Below are positions 16,457 to 25,232 of a stretch of 64,000 bases of DNA, piece by piece (the stretch's first letter is position 1; each line of letters starts with the position of its first letter). Source of the DNA: Novosphingobium sp. IK01 (GTDB lineage Bacteria; Pseudomonadota; Alphaproteobacteria; Sphingomonadales; Sphingomonadaceae); assembly GCF_033242265.1 (NCBI RefSeq), contig NZ_BTFW01000001.1:682001-746000 (forward strand), written 5' to 3'. Made by a program: the position numbers and the translations under genes. The notes beneath the pieces were generated by a model. The model was not told the origin of the DNA. It saw only the letters and a program-made list of their open reading frames with translations, and did no database searches.

Positions 16457-17356
16457 TCAGCAGTCGGCGCGCTCCACGTTGTCGGCGCCGGTCGCGCCGG
16501 GGCGCTGGGTGAAGGTGTGCGCGGTCGTGTTCGCCAGCTTCTCCTGAAGCGCGGCGAAGGCCGCATCCGTGGCCTGCTGACGGCTTGCGAGCTGCTCCAT
16601 CTGGTCCCGGTGCTGCTCGGCCAGGGTGATGACCGCCTGACCGAGGGAGGCGAAGGCCGTATCGTGACCACCGGCAGGCGCCGCCGTGGCCCCGCCATTG
16701 CCGACCGGGGGCTGGGTGGCCGGCACCTGTTCCGCGACAGGCGAAGGCCCGGTGTTGCCCTGCACCGAAAAATTGAACATCGCGCGCAGGAGGCCCAGAA
16801 TCCCCGTGCTGTCCTGCACCGGGATGCTCGCATCTGCGAAATTCATCTCGACCGGCTCCGCGGCGGTGAACAGGTTGCCTTCGGCATGCTTGCGCGAGGC
16901 GAGGGGAGACGCGGCCCCCTGCCCGGCGCAGAATGCGAGCATTTCCGTGCCCAGGCTGGCCGGGTTGTCGGTGACCGCGATGCCCGCCAGATAGGCCTTG
17001 CCGGTGCCCGCGAAATTGGGGTTGATCTCGATGGAGGTGAACAGCTTCTGCCCCGCGCCGGTCAGCGAGACCAGAGAGGGCAGTGGCTTGATTTCGGCAA
17101 AGAGCGCGCGCCGCGTCTGCATCTGGCCGCCGACGTTCAGCTGCACGTCTTCGGCCTTGAGCGAAAGGATATCGCCGTAGGAGCCGAACACGCCGTCCGG
17201 GGCAATCCCGCGCACATGCTCGACATTGACGCGCGCCGCGAAGGTCGCCGGGTCATAGGTGGCCACCATCTGATCGATATCGGCGCGCTCGATCTTGCGG
17301 CCATCGGTGGTCGCGCCTTCGGTCGCCACGCGGAAAAACTTGGGGCTCGTCGCCAT
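16457..17356 (-). CDS. O: Capsid scaffold and protease gpO (prophage A)
   Basis: 299 residues, P2 gpO serine protease/scaffold. N-terminal protease half: KFFRVATEGATTDGR, NVEHVRGIAPDG, then LFTSIEINPNFAGTGKAYL and AVTDNPASLGTEML, the last containing the family Ser region. C-terminal half is Gln/Ala-rich scaffold (LASRQQATDAAFAALQEKL). I placed the start at MATSPK by alignment with MPKSRFF of prophage B. It is the first gene of the O-N-M-L-X-R-S run, divergent from P. Confidence 0.92.
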   Translation of the reverse strand: MATSPKFFRVATEGATTDGRKIERADIDQMVATYDPATFAARVNVEHVRGIAPDGVFGSYGDILSLKAEDVQLNVGGQMQTRRALFAEIKPLPSLVSLTGAGQKLFTSIEINPNFAGTGKAYLAGIAVTDNPASLGTEMLAFCAGQGAASPLASRKHAEGNLFTAAEPVEMNFADASIPVQDSTGILGLLRAMFNFSVQGNTGPSPVAEQVPATQPPVGNGGATAAPAGGHDTAFASLGQAVITLAEQHRDQMEQLASRQQATDAAFAALQEKLANTTAHTFTQRPGATGADNVERADC

Positions 17357-17450
17357 GCTGGATTCCATCCTGGTTATGGCGCGGATTGCGGCGGCGCCGG
17401 GTGAGGCCACACAACACCGCCGGACGCGCGTTTTCTCAACGCGCGCATAG

Positions 17451-17469
17451 TGTTGCTTCCGGCCTCACA
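17451..17469. promoter_or_regulatory. Ogr-type dyad between O and P (prophage A)
   Basis: TGT-N13-ACA (17451-17453 and 17467-17469), centred 56 nt before the P start codon and about 104 nt before O. P has no Shine-Dalgarno sequence, and a CATCGT hexamer ends 6 nt before its ATG, so a leaderless P transcript is plausible. Confidence 0.6.
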
Positions 17470-17515
17470 ATGCCGCCCGGTGCCCTTCGCGCGGGCGTTC
17501 TCCCATCGTGAAGCC

Positions 17516-19363
17516 ATGGAAGACGCCGCCAGCCAGAACCCGCCCAACCCGAACCCGGCCAGTCTGGCGATTGCCCCGATCATCGCCCAGAATGTTCAGG
17601 CCCGTTCGCTGTACTGGCGGGGGTGGGCGATCAGCCAGATCGCGGACGAACTCGGCCTTCCCTATGCGACCGTTTCCAGCTGGAAGGTCCGCCACAAGTG
17701 GGATCAGGCCAGCGCCATCGAGCGGGCCGAGGAGGGCACGCTCGAACGGTATCTGATGCTGATCGCCAAGGAACAGAAGACCGGCAGCGACTACAAGGAA
17801 ATCGACCTTCTGGGCCGCCAGTTCGAGCGGATGGCCCGCCAGCGCAAATATCTGGGCGAGGGCGGCAACGAGGTCGATCTCAACCCTGACCGGGCGAAGG
17901 GGGCCAGGGCCACCAACAAGAAGAAGGACAAGACAAAGAACCTGATCACGCCCGAGATGGCCGCGCAGCTGCGGGCGGATCTGGAAACCGGGCTGTTCGG
18001 CCATCAGTCGGTCTGGCTGACTTCCACGTCCTTGCGCACCCGGATGATCCTCAAGTCGCGCCAGATCGGTGCGACGTGGTATTTCGCGCGCGAGCGCCTG
18101 CTCGTCGCGCTAGAGACCGGCAAGAACCAGATTTTCATTTCCGCCTCGCGCGCTCAAGCGAACATCTTTCGCAACTACATCGTCCAATGGGTGCAAAAGG
18201 TCTGCGGCATCGAACTGAAGGGTGACCCGATGGTCATCCAGCGCGGCGCGGATGAAGACGGCACCCCTATCGAGGCCGTGACCCTCTATTTTCTGGGCAC
18301 CAACTACCGCACCGCGCAGGGCTATACCGGCGATGTCATCATCGACGAATGCTTCTGGATCTACGGGTTCGAAGAACTGTTCAAGGTCGCTTCGGCCATC
18401 GCGACCCACAAGCAGTTTACCCGCACGCTGTTCTCGACGCCCAGCACGCTGGCCCACGAGGCCCACCCCATGTGGACCGGCGAGCGAGTCAACAAGCGGC
18501 GGGCCAAGCGCGACCGGATCAAGATCGACATTTCGCACGACCACCTGAAGGCCGGTGCCCTGGGCGCGGACAATGTCTGGCGCCAGATCGTCACCGTCTT
18601 CGACGCCATCGAGGGCGGTTTCGATCTGGTCGACGTGGAGGAACTGCAACTCGAATATGCAGCCGACGAATTCGACAACCTGTTCCGGTGCATCTTCCTT
18701 GACGACAGCCAGAGCATGTTCCCCTTCGCGCTCATGCGCCGTTGCATGGTCGACAGCTGGGACGCATGGTCGCGGGACTTCGAACCCTATGCCCTGCGCC
18801 CGTTCGGCGATGGCGAGGTCTGGATCGGCTACGACCCGAACGCCAGCGAAAGCGCGACAGCCGACGAGGCCGCCCTGGTCGCGGTCGCGCCGCCCCTCAA
18901 GCCCGGCGGCAAGTTCCGCATCCTCGAAAAGCAGCGGATCAAGGGCAAGGACTTCGAGGGGCAGGCCGCCGCGATCAAGGACATGGCCCAGAAATACCGC
19001 GTCACGCGGATCGGCATCGACACCACCGGCGCGGGCAAGGCCGTGCACCAGCTCGTGTCCAAGTGGTTCCCCCTGGCCGAGGCCTATCACTATTCGGTCC
19101 ACCTGAAGGCCCAGATGGTCCTCAAGGCCAAGAACGTGATCAGCGCCGGGCGCCTCGAATTCGATGCCGGGTGGATGGATGTCCTTCAGGCCTTCATGGC
19201 GATCAAGCCGGAATTCACCAGCAAGGGCGTGACATACACCGCCGATCGCGCGGGCGGCATCGGCCACGCGGACGTGGCCTGGGCCGTGATGCACGCGATC
19301 TATTTCGAACCGCTCGACAGCACCCAATCGCCCGGCGGTTCCTCGACCATGGAGATTTTCTAA
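17516..19363 (+). CDS. P: Large terminase subunit gpP (prophage A)
   Basis: 615 residues, P2 gpP terminase ATPase. N-terminal HTH (WRGWAISQIADELGLPYATV), then the ATPase with a KSRQIGATWYFARERL Walker A-like loop and VIIDECFWIYGFEELF Walker B. The C-terminal nuclease has WIGYDPNASESA and IGIDTTGAGKAVHQL acidic motifs. I took MEDAASQ at 17516 as the start since it aligns with MDASPAS of prophage B. Full length; about three quarters of residues match prophage B. Confidence 0.95.
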   Translation: MEDAASQNPPNPNPASLAIAPIIAQNVQARSLYWRGWAISQIADELGLPYATVSSWKVRHKWDQASAIERAEEGTLERYLMLIAKEQKTGSDYKEIDLLGRQFERMARQRKYLGEGGNEVDLNPDRAKGARATNKKKDKTKNLITPEMAAQLRADLETGLFGHQSVWLTSTSLRTRMILKSRQIGATWYFARERLLVALETGKNQIFISASRAQANIFRNYIVQWVQKVCGIELKGDPMVIQRGADEDGTPIEAVTLYFLGTNYRTAQGYTGDVIIDECFWIYGFEELFKVASAIATHKQFTRTLFSTPSTLAHEAHPMWTGERVNKRRAKRDRIKIDISHDHLKAGALGADNVWRQIVTVFDAIEGGFDLVDVEELQLEYAADEFDNLFRCIFLDDSQSMFPFALMRRCMVDSWDAWSRDFEPYALRPFGDGEVWIGYDPNASESATADEAALVAVAPPLKPGGKFRILEKQRIKGKDFEGQAAAIKDMAQKYRVTRIGIDTTGAGKAVHQLVSKWFPLAEAYHYSVHLKAQMVLKAKNVISAGRLEFDAGWMDVLQAFMAIKPEFTSKGVTYTADRAGGIGHADVAWAVMHAIYFEPLDSTQSPGGSSTMEIF

Positions 19364-19364
19364 G

Positions 19365-20411
19365 ATGGACGGTCAAGCGCATCCGGGCAATGCCGTCGCC
19401 CCGGCCCAGGGCTGGCATTCCTACGAGTTCGGCGCGCCCGAAAGCGTGCTGGACCGCAGCCAGATTTTCGACATGTTCGAGGTCGTGCGCGGTTCCCGGT
19501 GGTATGATCCCCCGATCAGCCCGGTGGGGCTGGGCAAGGCCTATCGCATGGCCTCGCACCACCAGAGCGCCATCCTGCTCAAGCGCAACCTGCTGCGGGC
19601 TTCCTACAAGCCGTCGAAGTGGCTCAGCCGGGCCGATTTCTCGGCCTGGGCACTCGACTGGCTGATCTTCGGCAATGCCTATGTCGAGGAGGTGCCCAAC
19701 GTCCTGGGCGAGCCGATGAGCCTCAAGAGAAGCCCGGCGGCATGGACCCGCAAGGGCATCACGCCGGGGCAGTTCTGGTTCATCCAGCCCGGCCTGCTGA
19801 CCTACGAGCCCCATTTGCTGGGCCGCGTGCATCACATTCTGGAGCCTGACCCGCTTCAGGAGATTTACGGCATGCCCGAATACATATCGGCGTTGCAGTC
19901 CGGCCTGCTCAACGAAAACGCCACACTGTTCCGGCGGCGCTACTACCTCAACGGCAGCCACGCCGGGTTCATCCTCTACATCAGCGAAGCCGGGATGCAG
20001 GAGCTGGATATCGAGGCCTTGCGCAAGGCCCTGCAAAACTCGAAAGGGCCCGGCAACTTCCGCAACCTGCTCTTGCACATCCCTAACGGGAAACCGGACG
20101 GTGTGCAGATCAAGCCCATCGCCGAGGTGGCCGCAAAAGACGAATTCCTGGGCATCAAGGAGGTGACGCGCGACGACATGCTGTCGGCCCACCGCACGCC
20201 GCCCCAGCTGCTCGGCATCGTGCCCAAGAACGGGACCGGCTTCGGCAACGTCATCGACGCGGCCAGATCCTTCTATCACCTCGAAATCGTGCCGATCCAG
20301 GAACGCCTGGCCGAGGTCAACGATTCCCTGGGCTTCGAGGCCGTCGCCTTCAAGGAGCCGGACGATATCACGGCCCTGCTTGCCAGCGTAGCGCCAGGCG
20401 CCGCGAAATAA
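19365..20411 (+). CDS. Q: Portal protein gpQ (prophage A)
   Basis: 348 residues, P2 gpQ portal family: FEVVRGSRWYDPPISPVGLGKAYR-type opening, HHQSAILLKRNLL, LDWLIFGNAY, DPLQEIYGMPEYISALQS, FRRRYYLNGSHAGFIL and the closing RTPPQLLGIVPKNGTGFG. It forms the ring through which DNA is packaged. It is 1 bp after P on the same transcript. Confidence 0.95.
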   Translation: MDGQAHPGNAVAPAQGWHSYEFGAPESVLDRSQIFDMFEVVRGSRWYDPPISPVGLGKAYRMASHHQSAILLKRNLLRASYKPSKWLSRADFSAWALDWLIFGNAYVEEVPNVLGEPMSLKRSPAAWTRKGITPGQFWFIQPGLLTYEPHLLGRVHHILEPDPLQEIYGMPEYISALQSGLLNENATLFRRRYYLNGSHAGFILYISEAGMQELDIEALRKALQNSKGPGNFRNLLLHIPNGKPDGVQIKPIAEVAAKDEFLGIKEVTRDDMLSAHRTPPQLLGIVPKNGTGFGNVIDAARSFYHLEIVPIQERLAEVNDSLGFEAVAFKEPDDITALLASVAPGAAK

Positions 20412-20427
20412 GTTCTGCCCCGCCCGG

Positions 20428-20449
20428 AGAGGCGGAGGGAAGGGCGCGG
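20428..20449. other. Candidate cos site downstream of Q (prophage A)
   Basis: The segment around GAGGCGGAGGGAAGGGCGCG resembles the P2 19-nt cohesive end (GGCGAGGCGGGGAAAGCAC, recalled from the P2 literature). A near-identical string, GAGGCGGGGGAAGGGGCGCG, lies at the same place after Q of prophage B. In P2, cos also lies next to Q. Position and mutual conservation support it; cleavage is not shown. Confidence 0.5.
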
Positions 20450-20479
20450 ACACGCCCATCACCTAATAAAAACAAAATC

Positions 20480-21085
20480 CTATAATTTTGATTTTGAATT
20501 TATTGATTCTATAATTCTGTAAATACGACTTCCTGTTTTATTTGGCCATCTATCACTTGGATTTGCATCCAAGGATCGAGCATTAATTATCGCAGATGGA
20601 ATTTTTTCAACAAAGTCTTTGGGGTCATATGAAGATTTATTATAACTACCTCTAGCTTTCTTAAGAAGGGATTCCGCCTCAGAACTTTTCAGTTTTTCAG
20701 GAACAGAGTCTGAATAATGAAGCAACAGCCAGATCTCGAAACAGGGGTTGCTCAATGCAACCCCAAAGCCATCAGATTGCGAGCGTCGCCCAACCTCAGC
20801 CAGCGATTTTAGTGTCCAGCGATCCCGATCGATCGCTAGCCACAATTCATCGTCGTCGCTGAGCTCAAAAGTGTCACGAAATTCCTTCAGGCGAGCAAGG
20901 ACGTGCTCAGGTGAACTCTTATTGTCTTCACTGACGATTGTCCGGACTTGGACTTTAGTGGATTGGAAAATATCAAAATATATCTTTTCAGTTATCTTTC
21001 CTTCTGTGGCGATAACGACGAGAGTGGCATCTCGAACTGCAGTGGTACGATCTAAGGGCCTAGCCCGCCTACTTGTTATGGGCAT
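20480..21085 (-). CDS. RloB/AbiLii-like protein (prophage A cargo)
   Basis: 201 residues, RloB family: ATEGKITEKIYFDIF near the N-terminus, DDDELWLAIDRDRW, and the diagnostic NPCFEIWLLLHYSD. RloB proteins pair with an AAA ATPase in AbiL-type abortive infection systems. The start is 9 bp after the ATPase stop, so the two form an operon. It is AT-rich relative to the phage core. Confidence 0.82.
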   Translation of the reverse strand: MPITSRRARPLDRTTAVRDATLVVIATEGKITEKIYFDIFQSTKVQVRTIVSEDNKSSPEHVLARLKEFRDTFELSDDDELWLAIDRDRWTLKSLAEVGRRSQSDGFGVALSNPCFEIWLLLHYSDSVPEKLKSSEAESLLKKARGSYNKSSYDPKDFVEKIPSAIINARSLDANPSDRWPNKTGSRIYRIIESINSKSKL

Positions 21086-21094
21086 ACAGCGGCC

Positions 21095-22435
21095 TCAACA
21101 TTCCACCATCGCATCAGGATTCCCTAGAAATGGAATGGCACCGAAGCGCCCATTTATATAGCCTTTCCTGACATTTAGATCTGGACGGATTTTCATTTCC
21201 GCCAGGGAATAGAGATCAGAGCTACCGTCAGGGCGCTTCTGAATGAACCATATCTCGTCACGGCGCAAAAGGTCGAGGTCCATTAGGTGTGTGTTATGAG
21301 TAGTGAGGACTAGCTGTCCAGCTCCCTTACGCAAAAACTCCTCGACGAAACGATAGCTTAGCATCGGGTGCAATTTGCGGTCTAACTCATCAACAACATA
21401 CACCCTATCGTCCTTCGGGTCTGCGATCATTGGGGCTAGATCAAGCATTCTCCTTGTACCTGATGATTCTTCATCAAATGAAAATTCTACCTTCTCTCCT
21501 CGTGTGTCTAGGCGAACAGCCTCGAGACTCCTCATGGCGATCTCGCCATTCGCATCACGATCCAGCACAAAAGATATCCCGTCATCCCCTTTGACGTGAA
21601 GGCATTCGTCGGCCTCCATGCTCGATATTTGTTGCATGAAATGGTCCGGCAATTTTTCAGAAAAGGCAGAATCTAGCTTAATAGTTCGAGATGAGAGATT
21701 AGAAATTCCAACATCGCATCGACGCAAAAATCCTTCCAGAAATTTGCGAAATTCTTCATCACGACCAACCCTATCAAATAGTGGCGCATAATTTGACGTT
21801 GCAGTTATGGTTACAAGCTTTTTTGTAATCCATTCATATGCTGGATCAAGAAGAGGAATTTTACGCTCATCCAGTTCGGATAAGAATGGCCTATTCTCCT
21901 TCAGTCCTGCAGAAAGAACTTCAAGATATTTGCTCATCTTTAAGCCCTTAACCGGGCTAGGCTCCCTCTTAAGACTATCTCCTGGAACGAGCGATGTCTC
22001 AAATGAATCATTATTTTTCTTACTGGTTCGCTCAAATAGAAGAATTTCCTTTCCCGATCCATCCGTCCGAAAAAGCCATTCCTCAGAGACTATTTTACCA
22101 TTAACTACAACGCCATACTCGTAATCAAACTCCCCCTGCCGAAATTCGATTACCATTCGTGTCGGCTCTTTCCCAAGATCGGGATCGAGTTTGAAGCGAG
22201 GAACGCTCCATTTCTGCTCGGCAACCAAATCTTGCAAAGCGGAAATCGCACGAACTAAATTGGTTTTGCCATGCCCATTAGCCCCATAGAGGGCAGCCAA
22301 GCGCAGAGAGTTTGGGCGGCCATCAGGGCCTTGAGTGACATGTGAAGGGTGTCGATCGTCATTTGTCGCGACCATGGACAGCACCGACTCGGCGCCAAAA
22401 CAGTAGGCATTTTGGACCGTAAATCTAAGAAGCAT
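21095..22435 (-). CDS. RloA/AbiLi-like AAA ATPase (prophage A cargo)
   Basis: 446 residues, AAA15/OLD-like ATPase: Walker A ALYGANGHGKTNL near residue 50, Walker B RVYVVDELDRKLHP, and an LTTHNTHLMDLD switch region near the C-terminus. Start chosen at MLLRFTVQNAYCFG, typical of the family (a conserved RFxVxNF-like opening). With the RloB-like gene it forms a probable AbiL-type anti-phage pair, placed between cos and the replication genes, where P2 carries tin/old. Confidence 0.85.
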   Translation of the reverse strand: MLLRFTVQNAYCFGAESVLSMVATNDDRHPSHVTQGPDGRPNSLRLAALYGANGHGKTNLVRAISALQDLVAEQKWSVPRFKLDPDLGKEPTRMVIEFRQGEFDYEYGVVVNGKIVSEEWLFRTDGSGKEILLFERTSKKNNDSFETSLVPGDSLKREPSPVKGLKMSKYLEVLSAGLKENRPFLSELDERKIPLLDPAYEWITKKLVTITATSNYAPLFDRVGRDEEFRKFLEGFLRRCDVGISNLSSRTIKLDSAFSEKLPDHFMQQISSMEADECLHVKGDDGISFVLDRDANGEIAMRSLEAVRLDTRGEKVEFSFDEESSGTRRMLDLAPMIADPKDDRVYVVDELDRKLHPMLSYRFVEEFLRKGAGQLVLTTHNTHLMDLDLLRRDEIWFIQKRPDGSSDLYSLAEMKIRPDLNVRKGYINGRFGAIPFLGNPDAMVEC

Positions 22436-22463
22436 TGTTTTTCCTGAATTTTCCGAATGACTT

Positions 22464-22540
22464 CGTGAAAAAATCTCTTCTAACAGCCTTATCAAGGGAT
22501 TTGGTGTGCGTGAAGCGCTCAATCAGGAGATTTTTTCACG
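22464..22540. repeat. 14-bp perfect inverted repeat upstream of the RloAB pair
   Basis: CGTGAAAAAATCTC at 22464-22477 and GAGATTTTTTCACG at 22527-22540, spacer 49 bp, starting 29 bp upstream of the RloA ATG. It could be an operator, the two ends of a tiny mobile sequence or a leader hairpin; nothing else in the window matches it. Confidence 0.6.
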
Positions 22541-22660
22541 CCCCTTCCTCGCTACTATGACCGCTCGGCACAAATATGCCACACCTCAGTCCTACGCTTG
22601 TGGCAGGAAAGCCAAGTCGAGTGGCATTATGGCGTCCAGGGTAAGCCAACGCAGATAGGC

Positions 22661-23427
22661 TTAGGCCGTAGACTCATAAACACGGAGCCACAGCCGCATT
22701 GAGGCCAGTTGGACCATGGCGAGGAAGTTTTCTGCCAACTTGTCATAGCGCGTTGCGACACGGCGGAAGTGCTTCAGCTTGGAGAAGAAGCGCTCAATCA
22801 GGTTCCGCTCGCGGTACAGCCACGTGCTGAAGTACGGTTTCGACCTCCGATTGGCCTTGGGCGGAATGTTGGCAAACGCTCCCTTCTCACGCAGTGACGC
22901 CCGGATGCGATCAGCATCGTAGGCCTTGTCCGCCAGCACGATTGTTCCGGCACCGACATGTTTGAGCAGATGGTCGGCAGCTTGGCCGTCATGGCTTTGT
23001 CCTGCGGTCAGGCTCAGCCGGATCGGGAGGCCTTGCCCGTCGACGACCGCGTGGATTTTGGTTGTGAGTCCACCCCTGGAGCGACCGAGACAATGATCTC
23101 GATCCCCCTTTTTGCCGTCGCAGCCTGCTGGTGCGCCCGGATAGATGTGCTGTCGATCATCTGAATGTCGCCGTCGTGGGCGGCGGTAATGGCGTCCATC
23201 ATCCGATCCCACACTCCTGCTTTCCGCCATCTTACAAAGCGGTTGTAGCAGGTGGTGCGCGGGCCATAGCGCTCGGGCAGATCGCGCCAAGGCGCGCCGG
23301 ACCGCAACACCCAGAAGATGCCGTTCAGCACGCGGCGGTCATCGACGCGCGGCACACCTCGGGGCTTATTCGGTAACAGCGGTTCGATCACGCGCCACTC
23401 GAAGTCGGTCAAGTCATATCGGCTCAT
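22661..23427 (-). mobile_element. IS5-family transposase, two frames joined by -1 frameshift
   Basis: First frame (from 23427) begins MSRYDLTDFEWRVIEPLLP and reaches the first catalytic Asp (MIDSTSIRAHQQ). Second frame (stop at 22661) carries GRSRGGLTTKIHAVVD, LADKAYDADR (second Asp) and ERFFSKLKHFRRVATRYDK (Glu). They join at the A5G5 run near 23105-23114, the usual arrangement of the IS427 group of IS5. Element ends and target duplication could not be fixed. It separates RloAB from the partition genes. Confidence 0.88.
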
Positions 23428-23478
23428 GCCAAGCCTGAATCAGATTTTGACGGAAGAAGAAAGTTCGAGCCAATGCCG

Positions 23479-23910
23479 CTATGCCGCTCGGCTGAGCAGG
23501 TCTGCAACGATCTGCCCCAAAGCCGAGGCCGAATTAGCAGATGGAACCGCTATATCCGGCTCCGGCTCAAAGCCCTCTTTGCTACCCAAATTGCGATAGG
23601 GGGTGACTTTGAGCAAACTCCCGTCGCTCACGACACTGACATGCTTGGACAATTTCATGAACGTGGTCCACGAACGAACGCCGGCGGCCGCCAGCAATGG
23701 CTTGTCGATGTGTGCATCGGGCGGCGGCGTCGGGACGCCTTCCTGCGATCGAGCCAAAGCCTGTTCGATGGCGCGACCCAACTCATCATGCGAAGGCTGG
23801 CTGAGGCAAGCCACTTGCTCATCGTCGATCCAAAAACCCGCCGCCGTCTTGTGCGACGCCGTCACAAACAGTTGCCCCTTGCGTTCATAGATGGCGGCCA
23901 GCTTCTTCAT
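23479..23910 (-). CDS. Hypothetical protein, possible CdiI-type immunity protein
   Basis: 143 residues starting MKKLAAIYERKGQLFVTASH. Segments SHDELGRAIEQAL, GVRSWTTFMKLSKHVSV and EPDIAVPSANSASALGQIV recall contact-dependent inhibition immunity proteins, but this is from memory of the family and uncertain. No toxin gene lies nearby. It follows the IS5 element in the segment between IS and parA. Confidence 0.5.
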   Translation of the reverse strand: MKKLAAIYERKGQLFVTASHKTAAGFWIDDEQVACLSQPSHDELGRAIEQALARSQEGVPTPPPDAHIDKPLLAAAGVRSWTTFMKLSKHVSVVSDGSLLKVTPYRNLGSKEGFEPEPDIAVPSANSASALGQIVADLLSRAA

Positions 23911-24264
23911 GCCTGCACTTTGCGCTCGAAGGGCGTGCCTGTCCACACGGTGGCCGCTGGTAATCTAGCATCACAGATTTATGGGTTCACGGCCTAGTCC
24001 AGAGCTTCAATGGCCGCTTGCGAGTCGGTTGCAATCGACGGGGCGAGGCACGTGGAAGGCCGGTTTGGCGTCGACTGACTTTCCCGGGGCCGCACCGGAA
24101 CGGCATAAATTGGGCGATATACGCCAGAGGGGAGAACCGCAGTTCAATGGTGGTAACAGACCATTCAAATTTGCCTACGTTGCCAGGGTTTTTCTAGCTT
24201 TCTATGTGTATTCGTGTATACATTTATACGGGCATACACATGGTATCGAAGGAACCCCAAGGCC
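23911..24264. other. Intergenic region upstream of parA with GTGTATAC repeats
   Basis: 354 bp without a convincing gene. The last 60 bp are AT-rich and hold GTGTATTC, GTGTATAC (24214-24221), TTATACGGG and ATACACA, i.e. clustered copies of GTGTATAC and its complement directly before parA. This is the likely parA promoter/operator or centromere. The first 250 bp show nothing I can name. Confidence 0.6.
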
Positions 24265-24906
24265 ATGAAGGTGATCGCTATTCTTTCCCAGAAAGGCGGC
24301 GTCGGAAAGACCACATTGTCGACGTGCCTGGCTGTGGCAGCGGAAGCCGACGGCAAGTCGACCGCCATCCTCGATCTTGATCCGCAGGCGACGGCATCTT
24401 TCTGGTCGGACGTGCGCGAGAGCGAAACCCCGGCAGTCAGTTCGTTGCAGGCCGTCCGGCTCGGCCCGGTGATCGCGGCGGCCAAACGCGCCGGAACAGA
24501 CCTGGTCATCATCGACGGCGCGGCAGTCGCCCGCGACGTTGCCTATCAGGCTGCTGCCCACGCGGATCTCGTCCTGGTCCCGACGAAGGCGGCAGTGTTC
24601 GACACCATGAGCATGACCCACACGCTGGATCTGGTCCGACAACTTGCCAAGCCTTCAGCCGTCGTGCTGACCTTTGTCTCGCCACAAGGCACCGAAACGG
24701 CTGACGCCATAGCCGCTGTCGAGCAGTTGGGGGCCGCTGTCTGCCCCGTAACCATCGGCAACCGGAAGGCATTCTTCCGCGCCCAGGGCGCCGGACTGAC
24801 CGCGCAAGAGTTCGAGCCGAAGGGCGCGGCAGCGGCTGAAATCCTCAATCTATACAAGTATACGTGTATACGCCTATATGATGGCATGAAGGATTCGGCC
24901 ACATGA
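24265..24906 (+). CDS. parA: ParA-family partition ATPase
   Basis: 213 residues, small ParA (type Ib-like): deviant Walker A LSQKGGVGKTTLS at the N-terminus, DLDPQATASFW, and VIIDGAAVARDVAYQAA in the Walker B region. It moves plasmid or phage-plasmid copies apart at division. It overlaps the downstream ribbon-helix-helix gene as ATGA. The 3' end contains GTATACGTGTATAC, repeating the motif seen upstream of the gene. Confidence 0.92.
   Translation: MKVIAILSQKGGVGKTTLSTCLAVAAEADGKSTAILDLDPQATASFWSDVRESETPAVSSLQAVRLGPVIAAAKRAGTDLVIIDGAAVARDVAYQAAAHADLVLVPTKAAVFDTMSMTHTLDLVRQLAKPSAVVLTFVSPQGTETADAIAAVEQLGAAVCPVTIGNRKAFFRAQGAGLTAQEFEPKGAAAAEILNLYKYTCIRLYDGMKDSAT
24858..24871. repeat. Second GTGTATAC cluster inside the parA 3' end
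   Basis: GTATAC followed directly by GTGTATAC (24864-24871), with TATACAAG just before and CTATATG after. It is the same motif as upstream of parA (24214-24221). Repeats flanking a small ParA gene suit centromere (parS-like) or operator sites for its partner protein. Confidence 0.5.
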
Positions 24907-25232
24907 CCAAGAAGACCGCAGGCAACTCGCTCCAGGCGATGCTCGACCGCGCATCGAGCGCAGAAGAAGGTCCGGTCGCCGCCGCCACGCCATCGGGCAT
25001 GGCAGGGGCGCGCCCTCGTGGCCGGGATCGCGCAGCGACCGAAACCGCCGGGGGCAAGCAGATCAAACCCTCGCGGGTCGGGACGAAGATGATCGGCGGA
25101 CACTTCCCGCCCGAGATCAGCATGCAGTTGCGCATGATCGCGGCAGAAGAGGACACCACCGTCCAGGCCCTGTTGGCCGAGGCGATTGCAGACCTGTTGA
25201 CGAAGAAGGCCGGTCGGAAGATCGCCCGATAG
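24903..25232 (+). CDS. Ribbon-helix-helix partner of ParA (centromere-binding, inferred)
   Basis: 109 residues: a disordered, Ala/Gly/Arg-rich N-terminus then a C-terminal ribbon-helix-helix-like domain (HFPPEISMQLRMIAAEEDTTVQALLAEAI). Small type Ib ParA proteins work with such short DNA-binding partners. The start overlaps the parA stop. DNA targets are probably the nearby GTGTATAC repeats (inferred). Confidence 0.75.
   Translation: MTKKTAGNSLQAMLDRASSAEEGPVAAATPSGMAGARPRGRDRAATETAGGKQIKPSRVGTKMIGGHFPPEISMQLRMIAAEEDTTVQALLAEAIADLLTKKAGRKIAR

Noticed and set aside
23014..23427. IS5 transposase as a frameshifted pseudogene
   Set aside because: Two frames joined at an A/G run are the normal programmed-frameshift layout of the IS427 group.
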